From contig CAYJOD010000007.1 in NCBI GenBank assembly GCA_964371655.1, forward strand, positions 81,145-145,144: a stretch of 64,000 nt of DNA, given 5' to 3'. Of the stretch, positions 41,854 through 50,740 are shown piece by piece (positions within the stretch are counted from its first letter, which is position 1; each line of letters starts with the position of its first letter). This stretch comes from CAZGSN01 sp964371655. Lineage in GTDB: Bacteria > Desulfobacterota > Binatia > HRBIN30. Made by a program: the position numbers and the translations under genes. The notes under the pieces were generated by a model, which had not been told where the DNA came from, searched no databases, and was given only the letters and a program-made list of their open reading frames with translations.

Positions 41854-43257
41854 ATGCCCGACTATCGGCGGCGCGCGGCGCGCGCGGCTATGAGCGTGAA
41901 ACTCGACGTCAACGGAATGATGGCGGAAGCCATCGGTGACGCCGGCGTCGGGCGCGAGGATGTGGAAGCTTTGGCGCCCCGGCTCTCCGAGGTCACGCAC
42001 ACCCTCAAGGGACGGCGTGGCGCCGGCGAGCTGCCCTTCTGCGAGCTTCCCTACCAGAAGAGCGCGCTCGCACGCATCAAGGCCCTCGCCGCCGAGGTGC
42101 GCGACGAAGTCGACACTCTGGTGGTTCTCGGTATCGGCGGATCGGCGTTGGGGACCAAGACGCTCATGCAAGCCTGCGGGTCCGAATCGCCGCGTGTGAT
42201 CGTTGCCGACAACGTCGATCCGTGGACGTTCTGCAAACTCGTCGACGGGCTCGATCTGCAGCGCACGGCCTTCAACGTCATCAGCAAGTCCGGTGAAACC
42301 GCCGAGACGATGGCGCAGTTTCTCATCGTCCGCGATCTGTTGCTGCGCACGCTGGGGGGCGTCGACTATGCCAAACGTGTGATCATCACCACCGATTCCG
42401 ATCGTGGCGCGCTGCGCCAGGTCGTGCACGACGAGGGCTTTCGCGATCTCATCATCCCCGCCGGCGTCGGCGGACGCTTTTCGGTGCTGACGTCGGTGGG
42501 CCTGTTCCCGGCGGCGTTCGCCGGCCTGCGCGTCGACGACCTGCTCGCCGGGGCGGCGTGGATGGACAGCCGCTGTCAGGACGCCGATGTGTGGCAGAAT
42601 CCGGCGCACCTGTTGGCCACGTTGCTGTACCTGGCCGACACCCGCCACAAGCAGAACATCGTCGTGATGATGCCCTACAGCGACCGCCTGTTCTGGTTCT
42701 CGGCATGGTTTGCCCAACTCTGGGCGGAAAGCCTCGGCAAAGCGCTGACCCTCGAAGGAAGCGCGGCCCACGTCGGTCAGACTCCGGTCACAGCCGTGGG
42801 GGCCACCGACCAGCACTCTCTCGTGCAGCTGTTCACCGAAGGCCCGTTCGACAAGGTCGTGTGCATGCTGCGGGTCGAGGACCACGGTCGTGAGCTGCCG
42901 GTACCGGCGGCGTATGGTGACATCGAGAGCCTCGGCTATCTGGGCGGCACCGGTCTCGGCGCTCTCCTCAACCTCGAGCAGCGCGCCACCGAGCTGGCAC
43001 TGATCAAACAGGGGCGCCCGGTGACGACTTTGACCTTGCCGCAGATCAACGAGTTCACCCTCGGCCAACTCTTCTATCTATTCGAGGTCGCCGTCGTGTT
43101 TGCCGGCGGCCTCTACCGCGTCAACCCCTTCGACCAGCCCGGCGTCGAAGAGGGCAAGCGCCTGACCTATGCCCAAGTGGGTCGCAAAGGGTTCGACGCC
43201 AAGCGCGTCGAGGTCGAGTCGCTCCTGGGTCGCAAGCGACCCGAGTACATTCTGTGA
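41854..43257 (+). CDS. pgi: Glucose-6-phosphate isomerase
   Basis: A 467-residue cytoplasmic isomerase interconverting glucose 6-phosphate and fructose 6-phosphate. The SIS domains are evident: VVLGIGGSALGTKTL (about 88-102), FNVISKSGETAETMAQF (about 145-161), then PAGVGGRFSVLTSVGLFPAAFAG and the C-terminal NPFDQPGVEEGKR (about 430). Length fits the shorter bacterial Pgi group. Translation may begin at 41854 or at Met 41890; no clear ribosome binding site separates them. The mutL GTG start overlaps its stop. Confidence 0.93.
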   Translation: MPDYRRRAARAAMSVKLDVNGMMAEAIGDAGVGREDVEALAPRLSEVTHTLKGRRGAGELPFCELPYQKSALARIKALAAEVRDEVDTLVVLGIGGSALGTKTLMQACGSESPRVIVADNVDPWTFCKLVDGLDLQRTAFNVISKSGETAETMAQFLIVRDLLLRTLGGVDYAKRVIITTDSDRGALRQVVHDEGFRDLIIPAGVGGRFSVLTSVGLFPAAFAGLRVDDLLAGAAWMDSRCQDADVWQNPAHLLATLLYLADTRHKQNIVVMMPYSDRLFWFSAWFAQLWAESLGKALTLEGSAAHVGQTPVTAVGATDQHSLVQLFTEGPFDKVVCMLRVEDHGRELPVPAAYGDIESLGYLGGTGLGALLNLEQRATELALIKQGRPVTTLTLPQINEFTLGQLFYLFEVAVVFAGGLYRVNPFDQPGVEEGKRLTYAQVGRKGFDAKRVEVESLLGRKRPEYIL

Positions 43258-45149
43258 GCATGACCGAAGCCGCGGCCGATGCTCGCCGTGGCCGCATCGA
43301 AGTTCTACCACCCGAGGTTGCCGATAAGATCGCTGCCGGCGAAGTCGTCGAACGGCCGGCATCCGTCGTCAAGGAGCTGGTCGAGAACTCGATCGACGCC
43401 GGGGCCCGGCAAATTCGCGTCGAGCTCGAAGACGCGGGGATTGGCCTGATCGCGGTGGTCGATGACGGCGAGGGCATGACGGCGGACGACGCGGTCACCG
43501 CCGTGCAGCGTCATGCGACCAGCAAGGTCCGCTGCGTCGACGATTTGTTTCGCATCACCACCCTGGGTTTTCGCGGCGAAGCCCTCGCCAGCATCGCCGC
43601 GGTGTCGACGATGACTCTGGTGACGCGGCGCGGCGACGACCTCAGCGGTACACAGATTTCGGTGCGCGGCAGCCACCTCGAAGACGTGCGCAGCGTCGGC
43701 ACGGCGGCGGGGACGCGCGTCGAGGTCGTCGATCTCTTCGGCAACACACCGGCGCGGCGCAAGTTTCTCAAGGCACCGGCAACCGAGGTCGGCCACGTCA
43801 GTGAGCTCATCACACGCACCGCGTTGGCGTGGCCACAGGTGAGCTTCTCGCTCAAGCACGGTACCCGTAAGCTTGCCGAGTATGCCGCGGTCAGCGATCC
43901 GCGCGAACGTGTCTTGCAGGTGTTCGGCAAGGAGCGTGGCGCCGCGCTGCTGGCATTCCAGGGGCACAGCGGAATCGGCGCCATTCGCGGCTGGCTGACC
44001 GGATCGCATTACAGCCTGCCGACGCCGCGCCAGATCTTCACCTACGTCAACGGGCGCTATGTTCGCGACAAGCTGGTGAGCCACGCCCTCGTCGCCGGCT
44101 ACAGCACCTTGCTCATGCACGGCCGCTATCCGGCCGCGGTGGTGTTCATCGACGTGGCGCCGGACGAGGTCGACGTCAACGTTCACCCGGCCAAGTCCGA
44201 GGTGCGCTTCCGCCGCGGCGGCGCCGTTCACGATCTGATCACGCGCACCGTCATGGAGCGACTGCGCACCCAGACCGGCGGCTTCGCCACATCCGATCCG
44301 CCGCACCTGGCGGGGGCGGACGACTCCAGTCTGCAGCTCGCGATCGGGTTGCGTCCCCTTGCCGGTGACGCGCCACTTCGCCTGGTGCCTTTTCCGCAGG
44401 CGGGACGGGCTCCCGACAGCGCTCCGAGCCTCGATCCCGATTCGATTGTGCATGCGTTTCACTCACAGGACGCGACCCAGGCCGCCAACATGGATACGCC
44501 CGCCTCCACACCGCGCTCGCCGTGGACCTCGCTGACGATGCGCGCGCCGGCACCCACGGCGAGCGGCTTCTTCAGCGGCCTGCGTGTGATCGGTCAAGCT
44601 TTCGAGGGCTATGTCATCTGCGAAAACGGCAGCACCCTGGTGGTGATCGACCAGCACGCCGCGCACGAACGGGTCACCTTCGAGCGCTTGCGCCACGCCT
44701 ACGCCAGCGGCGGCGTCAATCGCCAACGCCTGTTGATTCCGATCGTCGTCGACGTCGGCGCGCAAGCGGCGCCGCTGCTCGCGGAGCGACTGGGCGAGCT
44801 GGAAGGATTGGGCTTCGAGCTCGAGGCCTACGGCGGCAGCAGTTTCGCCGTGCGCGGCGTGCCGGCGTTGCTGAGCGACACCGATCCGACCGTGCTGGTG
44901 CGCGACCTCGCGGAGGAGCTCACCGACGTCGGGCGCTCGCGGCGTCTGACTCAAGCCGCCGAGTCGGTACTGGCACGGCTCGCTTGCCACAACGCCGTCC
45001 GCGTCGGGCAGAGTCTCGGCGCCGAACAGATTCGCGCCCTGCTGACGGCGATGGACAGCGTCGACTTCGCCGGCAACTGCCCGCATGGCCGTCCGGCGTT
45101 CATTACTCTGCCGCGTACCGATCTGGAGCGGCTGTTCAAACGTACGTGA
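43254..45149 (+). CDS. mutL: DNA mismatch repair protein MutL
   Basis: A 631-residue mismatch-repair ATPase linking MutS to strand incision. The GHKL ATPase motifs are present: ENSIDAGA (44-51), VVDDGEGM (68-75), HATSKV (87-92) and TLGFRGEALASIAAVS (about 103-118). The C-terminal domain holds DQHAAHERVTFE (466-477), the DQHA-x2-E-x4-E metal-binding endonuclease motif, with ACHNAVR and CPHGRP (about 608-613) as the other endonuclease-site elements. MutL should therefore nick DNA itself, consistent with no MutH. The GTG at 43254 overlaps the pgi stop; ATG 43260 is an alternative. Confidence 0.95.
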   Translation: MSMTEAAADARRGRIEVLPPEVADKIAAGEVVERPASVVKELVENSIDAGARQIRVELEDAGIGLIAVVDDGEGMTADDAVTAVQRHATSKVRCVDDLFRITTLGFRGEALASIAAVSTMTLVTRRGDDLSGTQISVRGSHLEDVRSVGTAAGTRVEVVDLFGNTPARRKFLKAPATEVGHVSELITRTALAWPQVSFSLKHGTRKLAEYAAVSDPRERVLQVFGKERGAALLAFQGHSGIGAIRGWLTGSHYSLPTPRQIFTYVNGRYVRDKLVSHALVAGYSTLLMHGRYPAAVVFIDVAPDEVDVNVHPAKSEVRFRRGGAVHDLITRTVMERLRTQTGGFATSDPPHLAGADDSSLQLAIGLRPLAGDAPLRLVPFPQAGRAPDSAPSLDPDSIVHAFHSQDATQAANMDTPASTPRSPWTSLTMRAPAPTASGFFSGLRVIGQAFEGYVICENGSTLVVIDQHAAHERVTFERLRHAYASGGVNRQRLLIPIVVDVGAQAAPLLAERLGELEGLGFELEAYGGSSFAVRGVPALLSDTDPTVLVRDLAEELTDVGRSRRLTQAAESVLARLACHNAVRVGQSLGAEQIRALLTAMDSVDFAGNCPHGRPAFITLPRTDLERLFKRT

Positions 45150-45155
45150 GGTAGG

Positions 45156-45400
45156 GTGCGGGGGTTCTGGGGTTCTGGGGTGCGGGAGTGCGGGAGTGCG
45201 GGGGTTCATCGAGCAAGGTTCAGCGGTTGTAGCGGCACCCTCAAGACTCATGAGATCAGATCGCAGCGCGGGTTGACGCCCGCGTTCGAATGAAGACAAC
45301 CGACTCAGATACACTGAGAAGGCACCCCCGAACCCCAGCACCTCAGCACCCTATGAACCCCCGCACCCCCGCACCCCAGCACCCCCGAACCCTTCCACGT
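45156..45400. repeat. Inverted low-complexity GGGGTTCTGGGGTGCGGGAG repeats flanking the miaA start
   Basis: Tandem GGGGTTCTGG/GTGCGGGAGTGCGGG units at 45163-45207 face CCCCCGAACCCCAGCACCTC and CCCCCGCACCCCCGCACCCC units at 45327-45397. The second block lies in the proposed N-terminal coding region of miaA. Confidence 0.65.
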
Positions 45401-46303
45401 GTCGTCGCCCTCGTCGGACCCACGGCTTCCGGGAAGACCGAGCTCGGCATCGCCCTCGCCGAACGTTTCGGGGCCGAGATCGTCAACGCCGACTCGCGTC
45501 AGGTCTACCGTCGTCTCGACATCGGCAGCGCCAAGCCGACTCCGGCGCAACGGGCTCGGGTTCGACATCACCTGATCGACGTGGCTGAGCCCAACGAGCA
45601 CTTCGACTGCGCCCGCTATCGAGAGCTGGCGTCGGCGGCGATCGCGGATATCGACGCGCGCGGCAAGCGCGTGCTCGTCGTCGGCGGCACCGGTCTCTAT
45701 GTGAAGGTGCTGCTGCGCGGTGTATTTGAAGGACCGCACCGGCATCCGCTTCTACGTGCCGCGCTCGAGCAGGAAGAGCACGAGGCCCCCGGCAGCCTGC
45801 ATCGGCGTCTGAGCGCCGTGGACCCGGCGACGGCGGCACGCCTGCATCGCAACGATCGCTCTCGTCTGATCCGTGCGCTCGAGGTGTACGAGCTGACGGG
45901 CAAGCCCATCAGCGTGTGGCAAGATGAACACCGCTTCCAGCAACGCCAGTTCGACAACCTGTCGCTGGCCCTAGAGTTGCCGCGCCCTGAGCTTTACGCC
46001 CGCATCGACGCGCGCTGCGACGAGATGCTCGCGGGGGGCCTGATCGAAGAGGTGCGCCAGCTGCTGGCCGATGGGATCGCAACCAACGCTGAGGCTATGC
46101 ACAGCCCGGGCTACCGCGAGGTTGCCGAATACCTGCTTGGCAACGGCGATCTCGCGAGCACGCGCCGGCGCATGGCACAAGCGACGCGCCGGCTGGCGAA
46201 ACGTCAGCTCACCTGGTTTCGCGGCGATCCGGAAACGCACTGGTGTGCACCAGACCTTGCGGAGCTCGAGCGTCGCGTCGAACCGTTTTGGACGCACGGA
46301 TGA
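45353..46303 (+). CDS. miaA: tRNA dimethylallyltransferase
   Basis: A 316-residue enzyme that prenylates A37 of tRNAs reading UNN codons. Walker A is GPTASGKTEL (about residues 22-31); NADSRQVYR, HLIDVAEPNEHFDCARY, LVVGGTGLYVKVLLRGV and the C-terminal RRLAKRQLTWFRGD complete the family pattern. The start is uncertain: in-frame ATGs are only 45290 and 45353, and the first about 15 residues from either come from a Pro-rich simple repeat (NPRTPAPQHPRT). The conserved domain begins at VVALVGPTA. It follows mutL, a common neighbour. Confidence 0.93.
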   Translation: MNPRTPAPQHPRTLPRVVALVGPTASGKTELGIALAERFGAEIVNADSRQVYRRLDIGSAKPTPAQRARVRHHLIDVAEPNEHFDCARYRELASAAIADIDARGKRVLVVGGTGLYVKVLLRGVFEGPHRHPLLRAALEQEEHEAPGSLHRRLSAVDPATAARLHRNDRSRLIRALEVYELTGKPISVWQDEHRFQQRQFDNLSLALELPRPELYARIDARCDEMLAGGLIEEVRQLLADGIATNAEAMHSPGYREVAEYLLGNGDLASTRRRMAQATRRLAKRQLTWFRGDPETHWCAPDLAELERRVEPFWTHG

Positions 46304-46658
46304 GACCTCCGAGGCTGTGAAGAGTTTTCTGGTCTGGTGGCGCAGGCGTCTCTGCCTGCGCAGCCGGGCAGGCACGGAGGCCTGCCCCACCAGTGCCTGG
46401 TTCTTACAGAACCTCGCACAATATGGTGACAGGGAGCGGTAGAGAGATGTCCGTTCGTCCCGAGTAGGAGCCCTCCTGAGTAGCGAAGCGTATCGAAGGG
46501 TTTTCCGGGCTCCGTATCGAGGGACAGGTGAGGCGCATGAATTTTTCAGGTCAGTGCTCTCGCTCCGAAGTCTCAGCAATTGCTTCACACCAAAGTCGCC
46601 CTTGCGGCTCCGGTCTATGCTCGATAGCTTTGACTGCACAGATGGAGTCCCAACGACG
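46304..46658. other. Intergenic region with family E and C repeats
   Basis: No gene is visible. Family E copy 2 occupies 46334-46393. A CCCTCCTGAGTAGCGAAGCG / TATCGAAGGG block (family C) lies at about 46470-46500, with a second TATCGAGGGAC at about 46515. The glutaredoxin promoter presumably lies in the last 100 bp. Confidence 0.65.
46334..46393 (-). repeat. Dispersed palindrome family E, copy 2 (reversed)
   Basis: CTGGTGGCGCAGGCGTCTCT to GCACGGAGGCCTGCCCCACC, the reverse orientation of 9588-9646 and directly after miaA. Confidence 0.75.
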
Positions 46659-46913
46659 ATGGCCAAGGTGATTGTCTACACAACCGACTACTGTCCATAC
46701 TGCCTGCGCGCCAAGAATCTGCTGCGGCACAAGGGCGTGGCGTTCGAAGAGATCGATGTCAGCGAAGATGATGCGCTGCGCGAGCAGGTGGTAGCCAAAT
46801 CCGGGCGGCGGACGGTGCCGCAGATCTTCATCGACGGCAAGTCGATCGGTGGCTTCGATGAGCTCTACGCGCTCGACCAGGAAGGCGAGCTCGACCGCAT
46901 CCTGGCGGCGTAG
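46659..46913 (+). CDS. grxC: Glutaredoxin (GrxC type)
   Basis: An 84-residue thiol-disulfide oxidoreductase. The active site is C-P-Y-C (YCPYC, about residues 11-14), followed by the glutathione-binding TVPQIFIDGKSIGGFDEL (about 56-73) with its cis-Pro and GGFD turn. Length is typical of Grx3-like proteins. ATG 46659 gives the MAKVIVYTT N-terminus; an upstream open frame adds non-conserved residues. Confidence 0.94.
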   Translation: MAKVIVYTTDYCPYCLRAKNLLRHKGVAFEEIDVSEDDALREQVVAKSGRRTVPQIFIDGKSIGGFDELYALDQEGELDRILAA

Positions 46914-47487
46914 CAGCTAACCCCAATGCCGGGCGGTTACGAAGTTTCCGCCCCGAAGGGGCAAGAATTCGAAAGCCCAGGGCAACGCCCTGGGAATACC
47001 GTTGTGAACCGATAGAAGCCCTGAAGGGGCGAGATTCGCGCGGCCACTCTATGAGCTTCGCCCTTTCAAGGCTTGCGACTCAGCCCGAATAACTCAGCTG
47101 GAACCTCGGATGGACGCTGATGAACGCCGATAAGACCAGCCAGAAACCGGACATGCAGGGAATCCGGCGTTGATGCCCCTTCGGGGGCTGGCTTTCGTTA
47201 ATGATTTTGACGGGGCGCTGAATCGCTGCGACTGTCCACTGGATTGGACAGGGCAGTCCAGCATTCTGGACACACGACGGATCTTGCGGTGAACCGCGGG
47301 CTGGCTGGACCAGCTTTGCCCAACAATTCGGTTCCGGGTTCGGAGTTCCGCCTTTAGGCGGCCTCAGCGGAATGCCAGCGTTCCAATTGGCACCGCCTAA
47401 AGGCGGAACTCCAAACGGTCCGCGTGTTGCTTGCACACGGGCCCGACGAATTGTTGGGCAAAGCCGGCGGGACCAGACCGCGAACCC
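46914..47487. other. Intergenic region with family I motifs and a nested palindrome
   Basis: No gene is visible. GCCCCGAAGGGGC (46950-46962), GCCCAGGGCAACGCCCTGGG (46975-46994) and GCCCTGAAGGGGCGA (47018-47032) form a compact array of small palindromes, followed by the nested inverted repeat at 47307-47474. Confidence 0.7.
47307..47474. repeat. 168-bp nested inverted repeat
   Basis: Outer arms: AGCTTTGCCCAACAATTCG (47312-47330) and CGAATTGTTGGGCAAAGC (about 47447-47464), extended by GGACC/GGACC-like ends. Inner arms: GGAGTTCCGCCTTTAGGCGG (47342-47361) and its exact complement at 47393-47412; each inner arm is itself a CCGCCTTTAGGCGG palindrome. Confidence 0.75.
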
Positions 47488-47724
47488 CTACATCAAGCGC
47501 GCCGCGCAGACTTCGTCTTTCATACGCGACATGAAAGAGGTCAGCGAGCGCATGGCGTCAGTCGGCCAGCTACCCCCCTCGAGTAGCGAGGACATCACCA
47601 TCAGCACGGCGCAGCGAACCAGGGCTTCCGCTTGATCGTCATCCAGGGCCGAGTCCAACACCGGCAGCGCGGTCTCGATGTCGACCGTAAAACCTCCACT
47701 GCTGCAAACGAATAGTCGCGACAT
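47488..47724 (-). CDS. Small conserved-looking protein of unknown function
   Basis: A 78-residue soluble protein (MSRLFVCSSGGFTVDIETALPVLDSALDDDQAEALVRCAVLMVMSS and onward), apparently all-helical with a Cys-containing hydrophobic helix in the middle. GAGAGGGG lies eight bases before ATG 47724, which supports translation. No family recognised and no operon partner; the gene on the other side is divergent. It could be a small regulatory or enzyme-associated protein; this is not decidable from sequence. Confidence 0.5.
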   Translation of the reverse strand: MSRLFVCSSGGFTVDIETALPVLDSALDDDQAEALVRCAVLMVMSSLLEGGSWPTDAMRSLTSFMSRMKDEVCAARLM

Positions 47725-48088
47725 CGCATTACCCCTCTCTAGGTGCGGCAAGCTTCCACCTCTGCCGCAGCGGCCTGCCGAACGTTTGGCGAGGAAACAT
47801 GCCAGCACATCGAATGCCATCAGCGCCGACCCGGGATCACGGAACCAACAGCGCGGGCGTGTCCAAAATACTTGGCAGCGGTGAGCTCAAGTTCACCCCG
47901 GCGACCGACTCGTTGTGATTCCACGAGCACGTAACCGGTCCAAGGAACCGCACTGCGTCGATTTGCTATCGAGCGCGCGGCACGCCGTGCACGCACAGCA
48001 GTTCACCGGTTTGACGCTTTTACGAAACCTTAGCCGTTGCTTCTGGCGCGCATGTCGCCTAACGGACATAGCCCTGGAGGGCATTCAA
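47725..48088. other. Divergent intergenic region, no gene recognised
   Basis: 364 bases between the 78-residue gene and the SDR gene. I see no convincing coding sequence, repeat or regulatory motif. A GGTTTGACGCTTTTACGAAA segment at about 48009 might include a -35 element, but no matching -10 is clear. Confidence 0.5.
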
Positions 48089-48991
48089 ATGAGCAAGCTT
48101 TGCGAGGGTCGGGTAGCGATTGTCACCGGTGCGGGGCGCGGCATCGGGCGCGAGCATGCGCTGATGCTGGCGGCGCATGGAGCGAAGGTCGTTGTCAACG
48201 ACCTCGGCAGCGCACGCGACGGCACCGGCGCTTCCAACGGACCGGCCGAGGAAGTTGTCGCCGCGATCAAAGCGGCGGGCGGCGCAGCGATCGCCAATGG
48301 CAACGACATCAGCGACTGGGCTGGTGCCGAGGCCATGATCAAGCAGGCCCTCGACACCTTCGGACGCCTAGATGTCCTGGTCAACAACGCCGGCATCCTA
48401 CGCGACCGCATGCTGGTCAACATGACCGAGGCGGAGTGGGACGCGGTCATCAAAGTTCACCTGAAGGGCACCTTCTCGCCGGCCCACTTTGCTGCCGTTT
48501 ACTGGCGCGACGAGGCTAAGGCCGGACGTCCGGTCGATGCGCGCATCATCAACACCACCTCGGTCTCCGGCATCTACGGCAACCCCGGACAAACGAACTA
48601 CGGAGCGGCCAAGGCCGGCATCGCGGCGTTCACGATCATCGCCGCGCGCGAGCTGAGACGTTACGGAATCACAGTCAATGCCGTGGCTCCGGGTGCACTG
48701 ACGCGCATGACCGAAGATATCGGCATGGGCCGCGGCACCGACGAGGAGAAGGCGCGATTGCATCCACGCTGGATCGCACCGATCGTCACCTGGCTGGCGA
48801 GCGCCGAGTCGGCACACGTCAGCGGCCGCGTCTTCGAAGCTTCCGGACACCTCCTCGGCATCGCCGAGAGCTGGCACCGCGGGCCGGTAATGGATCCGGT
48901 CGACGACCCGACTCGTCTCGGGCCACTCGTCGACGACATGCTCAAGCGCGCCCGCAAGAACTCCGGCATGGACGGACAGGATCTCGATTGA
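48089..48991 (+). CDS. Short-chain dehydrogenase, 3-hydroxyacyl-CoA dehydrogenase-like
   Basis: A 300-residue NAD(P)-dependent SDR resembling the dehydrogenase domain of multifunctional enzyme type 2 (HSD17B4-like). Cofactor motif TGAGRGIGR (about 13-21), the Asp of VVNDLGS (about 40-44), NNAG (about 102-105) and the catalytic Ser (TTSVSG, about 158) with Y-x3-K (NYGAAKAG, about 171-176) are all present. The DGTGASNGPAEEVV insertion after strand 2 is typical of this MFE-2-like group. GGAGG lies eight bases before ATG 48089. A role in acyl-CoA beta-oxidation or side-chain degradation is likely; the substrate is unknown. Confidence 0.88.
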   Translation: MSKLCEGRVAIVTGAGRGIGREHALMLAAHGAKVVVNDLGSARDGTGASNGPAEEVVAAIKAAGGAAIANGNDISDWAGAEAMIKQALDTFGRLDVLVNNAGILRDRMLVNMTEAEWDAVIKVHLKGTFSPAHFAAVYWRDEAKAGRPVDARIINTTSVSGIYGNPGQTNYGAAKAGIAAFTIIAARELRRYGITVNAVAPGALTRMTEDIGMGRGTDEEKARLHPRWIAPIVTWLASAESAHVSGRVFEASGHLLGIAESWHRGPVMDPVDDPTRLGPLVDDMLKRARKNSGMDGQDLD

Positions 48992-49008
48992 TGTTGGATT
49001 GTTGACCG

Positions 49009-49143
49009 TGGGTCAGTTTGATGTTTTCGCCCGATGTCATCCCGAGCGGAGTGAGGGATCTGACAGCGTTTGCATTTACGCGGCTGCAGAAGATTCCTCG
49101 CCGCGTAAGTGCGATGGCTCGGAATGACAATCAAACTGATCCA
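49009..49143. repeat. Family J terminal-inverted-repeat element, copy 1
   Basis: Ends GGGTCAGTTTGAT (49009 on) and ATCAAACTGATCC (to 49143). The internal pair ATGTCATCCCGAGCGGAGTG and GCTCGGAATGACA is the widely seen GTCATTCCGAGC motif. A second copy lies at 61439-61597. Confidence 0.7.
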
Positions 49144-49244
49144 CTACCGGATTGCTGACCGTGGCTTGCAGAAACCTGCAATCTCAAATCTGAAATCTCA
49201 AATCTAAAATTTCATGTGTGTGTGGGAGACTAGGTGTCGATGAA

Positions 49245-49832
49245 ATGAACGAGCGCGGTAGCGTCAACTGGAATGCGCTCACGGCCTTGGCCGCCTTGAT
49301 CACCGCCGCGGCGGCGGTTGCAATGTGCCTGGTTCTAACCATCACGATGCACAGCGACGTGCAGCGCACGCGCTCGGCCACGGCGCTCGATACGCTGTGG
49401 CGGCTCGACGCCGATTGGAATTCGCCCGAGATGGCGGACGCGCGCAGCAACGCGGCGACCGCCTTGCTTGACGGCCGCCCGTCGCGCGAGATCGAAATGG
49501 TGCTCGACTTCTTCGACGAGGTCGCGCTCCTCTTGCAGCGCGATGCCGTCGATGAAGAGCTGGTGTGGTACGAGTTCTACCGCCCGATGGTCAACTACTG
49601 GTACGCCAGCCAGAAATACGTCTCCAAGCAACGCAGCGACGGGGCCACCGCTTGGGAGCAGCTGACCATCGTCATGCCGCGCCTGGTCAAGATCGAGTCG
49701 TTGCGCCGCAACCGCAGCACCGACGACGTGGTCCCGACGATGCCCCAGATCCGCGACTTCCTGAACACCGAGATCGATGCCGGCGAGAGTGAAGACAGTC
49801 ACGAGGCGGGCGTTCGACGCATGCCGTCGTGA
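49245..49832 (+). CDS. DUF4760-like membrane-anchored protein
   Basis: A 195-residue protein with one N-terminal transmembrane helix (NALTALAALITAAAAVAMCLVLTITM, about residues 10-35). A helical domain follows: ALDTLWRLDADWNSPEMADARSNAATALL, EIEMVLDFFDEVALLLQRDAVDEELVWYEFYRPMVNYWYASQKYV. The LDFFDEVALLLQRDAVDEELVW segment resembles DUF4760. Function unknown. The ATG at 49245 is preceded by GGGAGAC at a long distance, so the start is uncertain. Confidence 0.65.
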   Translation: MNERGSVNWNALTALAALITAAAAVAMCLVLTITMHSDVQRTRSATALDTLWRLDADWNSPEMADARSNAATALLDGRPSREIEMVLDFFDEVALLLQRDAVDEELVWYEFYRPMVNYWYASQKYVSKQRSDGATAWEQLTIVMPRLVKIESLRRNRSTDDVVPTMPQIRDFLNTEIDAGESEDSHEAGVRRMPS

Positions 49833-49923
49833 GGGTGCGCTGCGGCCGCGGCGCACCGATCCGCGGTAGTTCGAGGGGCCAGCACGCTGGCATGCGGCGC
49901 GACGATCCAGTATCGTGACGCGC

Positions 49924-50304
49924 ATGGGCTTGGTCACGACCAGAATCACCTTGAGCAATCCTCGTAAGCCCGAGCTCTCGCCAGTCGAAGTAGAAGCCCT
50001 CGCCGACTCAGGCTCCGTTCACCTGTGCATTCCGGAGCATATCCGGATTCAGCTCGAGCTCGACGAGATTGACCAGAAGGAAGCCTGCCTCGCCGATGAC
50101 AGTCGTAAGTTGGTGCCCTATGTGGGCCCGGTCGAGATTCGCTTCAAGAACCGCGTCGGCTTCGCCGGCGCCCTTGTCTTGGGCAATCAGGTCCTGCTGG
50201 GGGCCATTCCCATGGAGGATATGGACCTGATCGTCGTTCCCACCAAGCGTTCGCTCGACGTCAACCCAAGCAGCCCTAACATCGCCACTTCAATCGTGAA
50301 GTAG
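49924..50304 (+). CDS. Clan AA (retropepsin-like) aspartic protease family protein
   Basis: A 126-residue protein of the clan AA aspartic protease group. The active-site-like loop reads ALADSGSVHLCIPE (about 27-40), with Asp-Ser-Gly in place of Asp-Thr-Gly; the second half, GFAGALVLGNQVLLGAIPMEDMDLIVVPTKRSLDVNPSSP (about 78-118), is the strongly conserved family tail. Single-domain members would act as homodimers. The substrate is unknown. The ATG at 49924 is chosen over GTG 49915. It is followed by the B12 locus on the same strand, but separated by a promoter region. Confidence 0.82.
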   Translation: MGLVTTRITLSNPRKPELSPVEVEALADSGSVHLCIPEHIRIQLELDEIDQKEACLADDSRKLVPYVGPVEIRFKNRVGFAGALVLGNQVLLGAIPMEDMDLIVVPTKRSLDVNPSSPNIATSIVK

Positions 50305-50534
50305 TCCGCGAAGGCCACGGCGAACGATGGACGTCGGCGACAACCTCGACGTGTTTCGGCGCCTTGAACGCGGCGAGGCTCACAGATTGCGTGCGAGCTC
50401 CCTGTGGATCAAGTCGTCATCCGCGGATGAGCGGCCCTCGCTGAGCTCCTGAAGTCTGAGGCCCGAAGCCTGAAGCCCACGCCGAATCCCATCGACCGCG
50501 TTGACTTCCTCTCTCTTTCACGCGATATGCGGCG
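50305..50534. other. Promoter region of the B12 locus
   Basis: No gene is visible in this 230-base gap, which leads into the riboswitch leader. CTGAAGTCTGAGGCCCGAAG / CCTGAAGCC short repeats lie at about 50449-50477. The promoter candidate at 50501-50529 ends just before the riboswitch. Confidence 0.5.
50501..50529 (+). promoter_or_regulatory. Candidate promoter of the cobalamin locus
   Basis: TTGACT (50501-50506), a 17-bp spacer and GATATG (50524-50529, weak). Transcription would begin at about 50536, right at the 5' edge of the riboswitch. The -10 match is only half of consensus. Confidence 0.4.
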
Positions 50535-50690
50535 ACGCTGCTGGTGTCAAAGGGAAGTCGGTGTAATGCCGACACGGCCCCCGCCACTGTAACTGGAACG
50601 AACGCGGCAGATTCGCCACTGTCCGAAGGGATGGGAAGGCGCCGCAAGTAGGTCGCCGGAAGTCAGGAAACCTGACCCAACAGCACGTTC
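50535..50690 (+). ncRNA. Cobalamin (adenosylcobalamin) riboswitch
   Basis: A cobalamin riboswitch aptamer. Characteristic blocks occur in the right order: GGTGTCAAAGGGAAGTCGGT with GTAATGCCGACACGGCCCCC, CCGCCACTGTAA, then GCCACTG, GGGAAGGCG and the B12 box AGTCAGGAAACCTGAC (50661-50676). Such RNAs bind adenosylcobalamin and turn off B12 uptake or synthesis genes when the vitamin is plentiful. A terminator-like hairpin (50741-50768) follows before the first gene of the B12 uptake locus. Confidence 0.95.
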
Positions 50691-50740
50691 GAAGTCCTCC
50701 GGGGTGTGAGGATGAGATTGCTGTAGGCCGTCTCCTTCAT

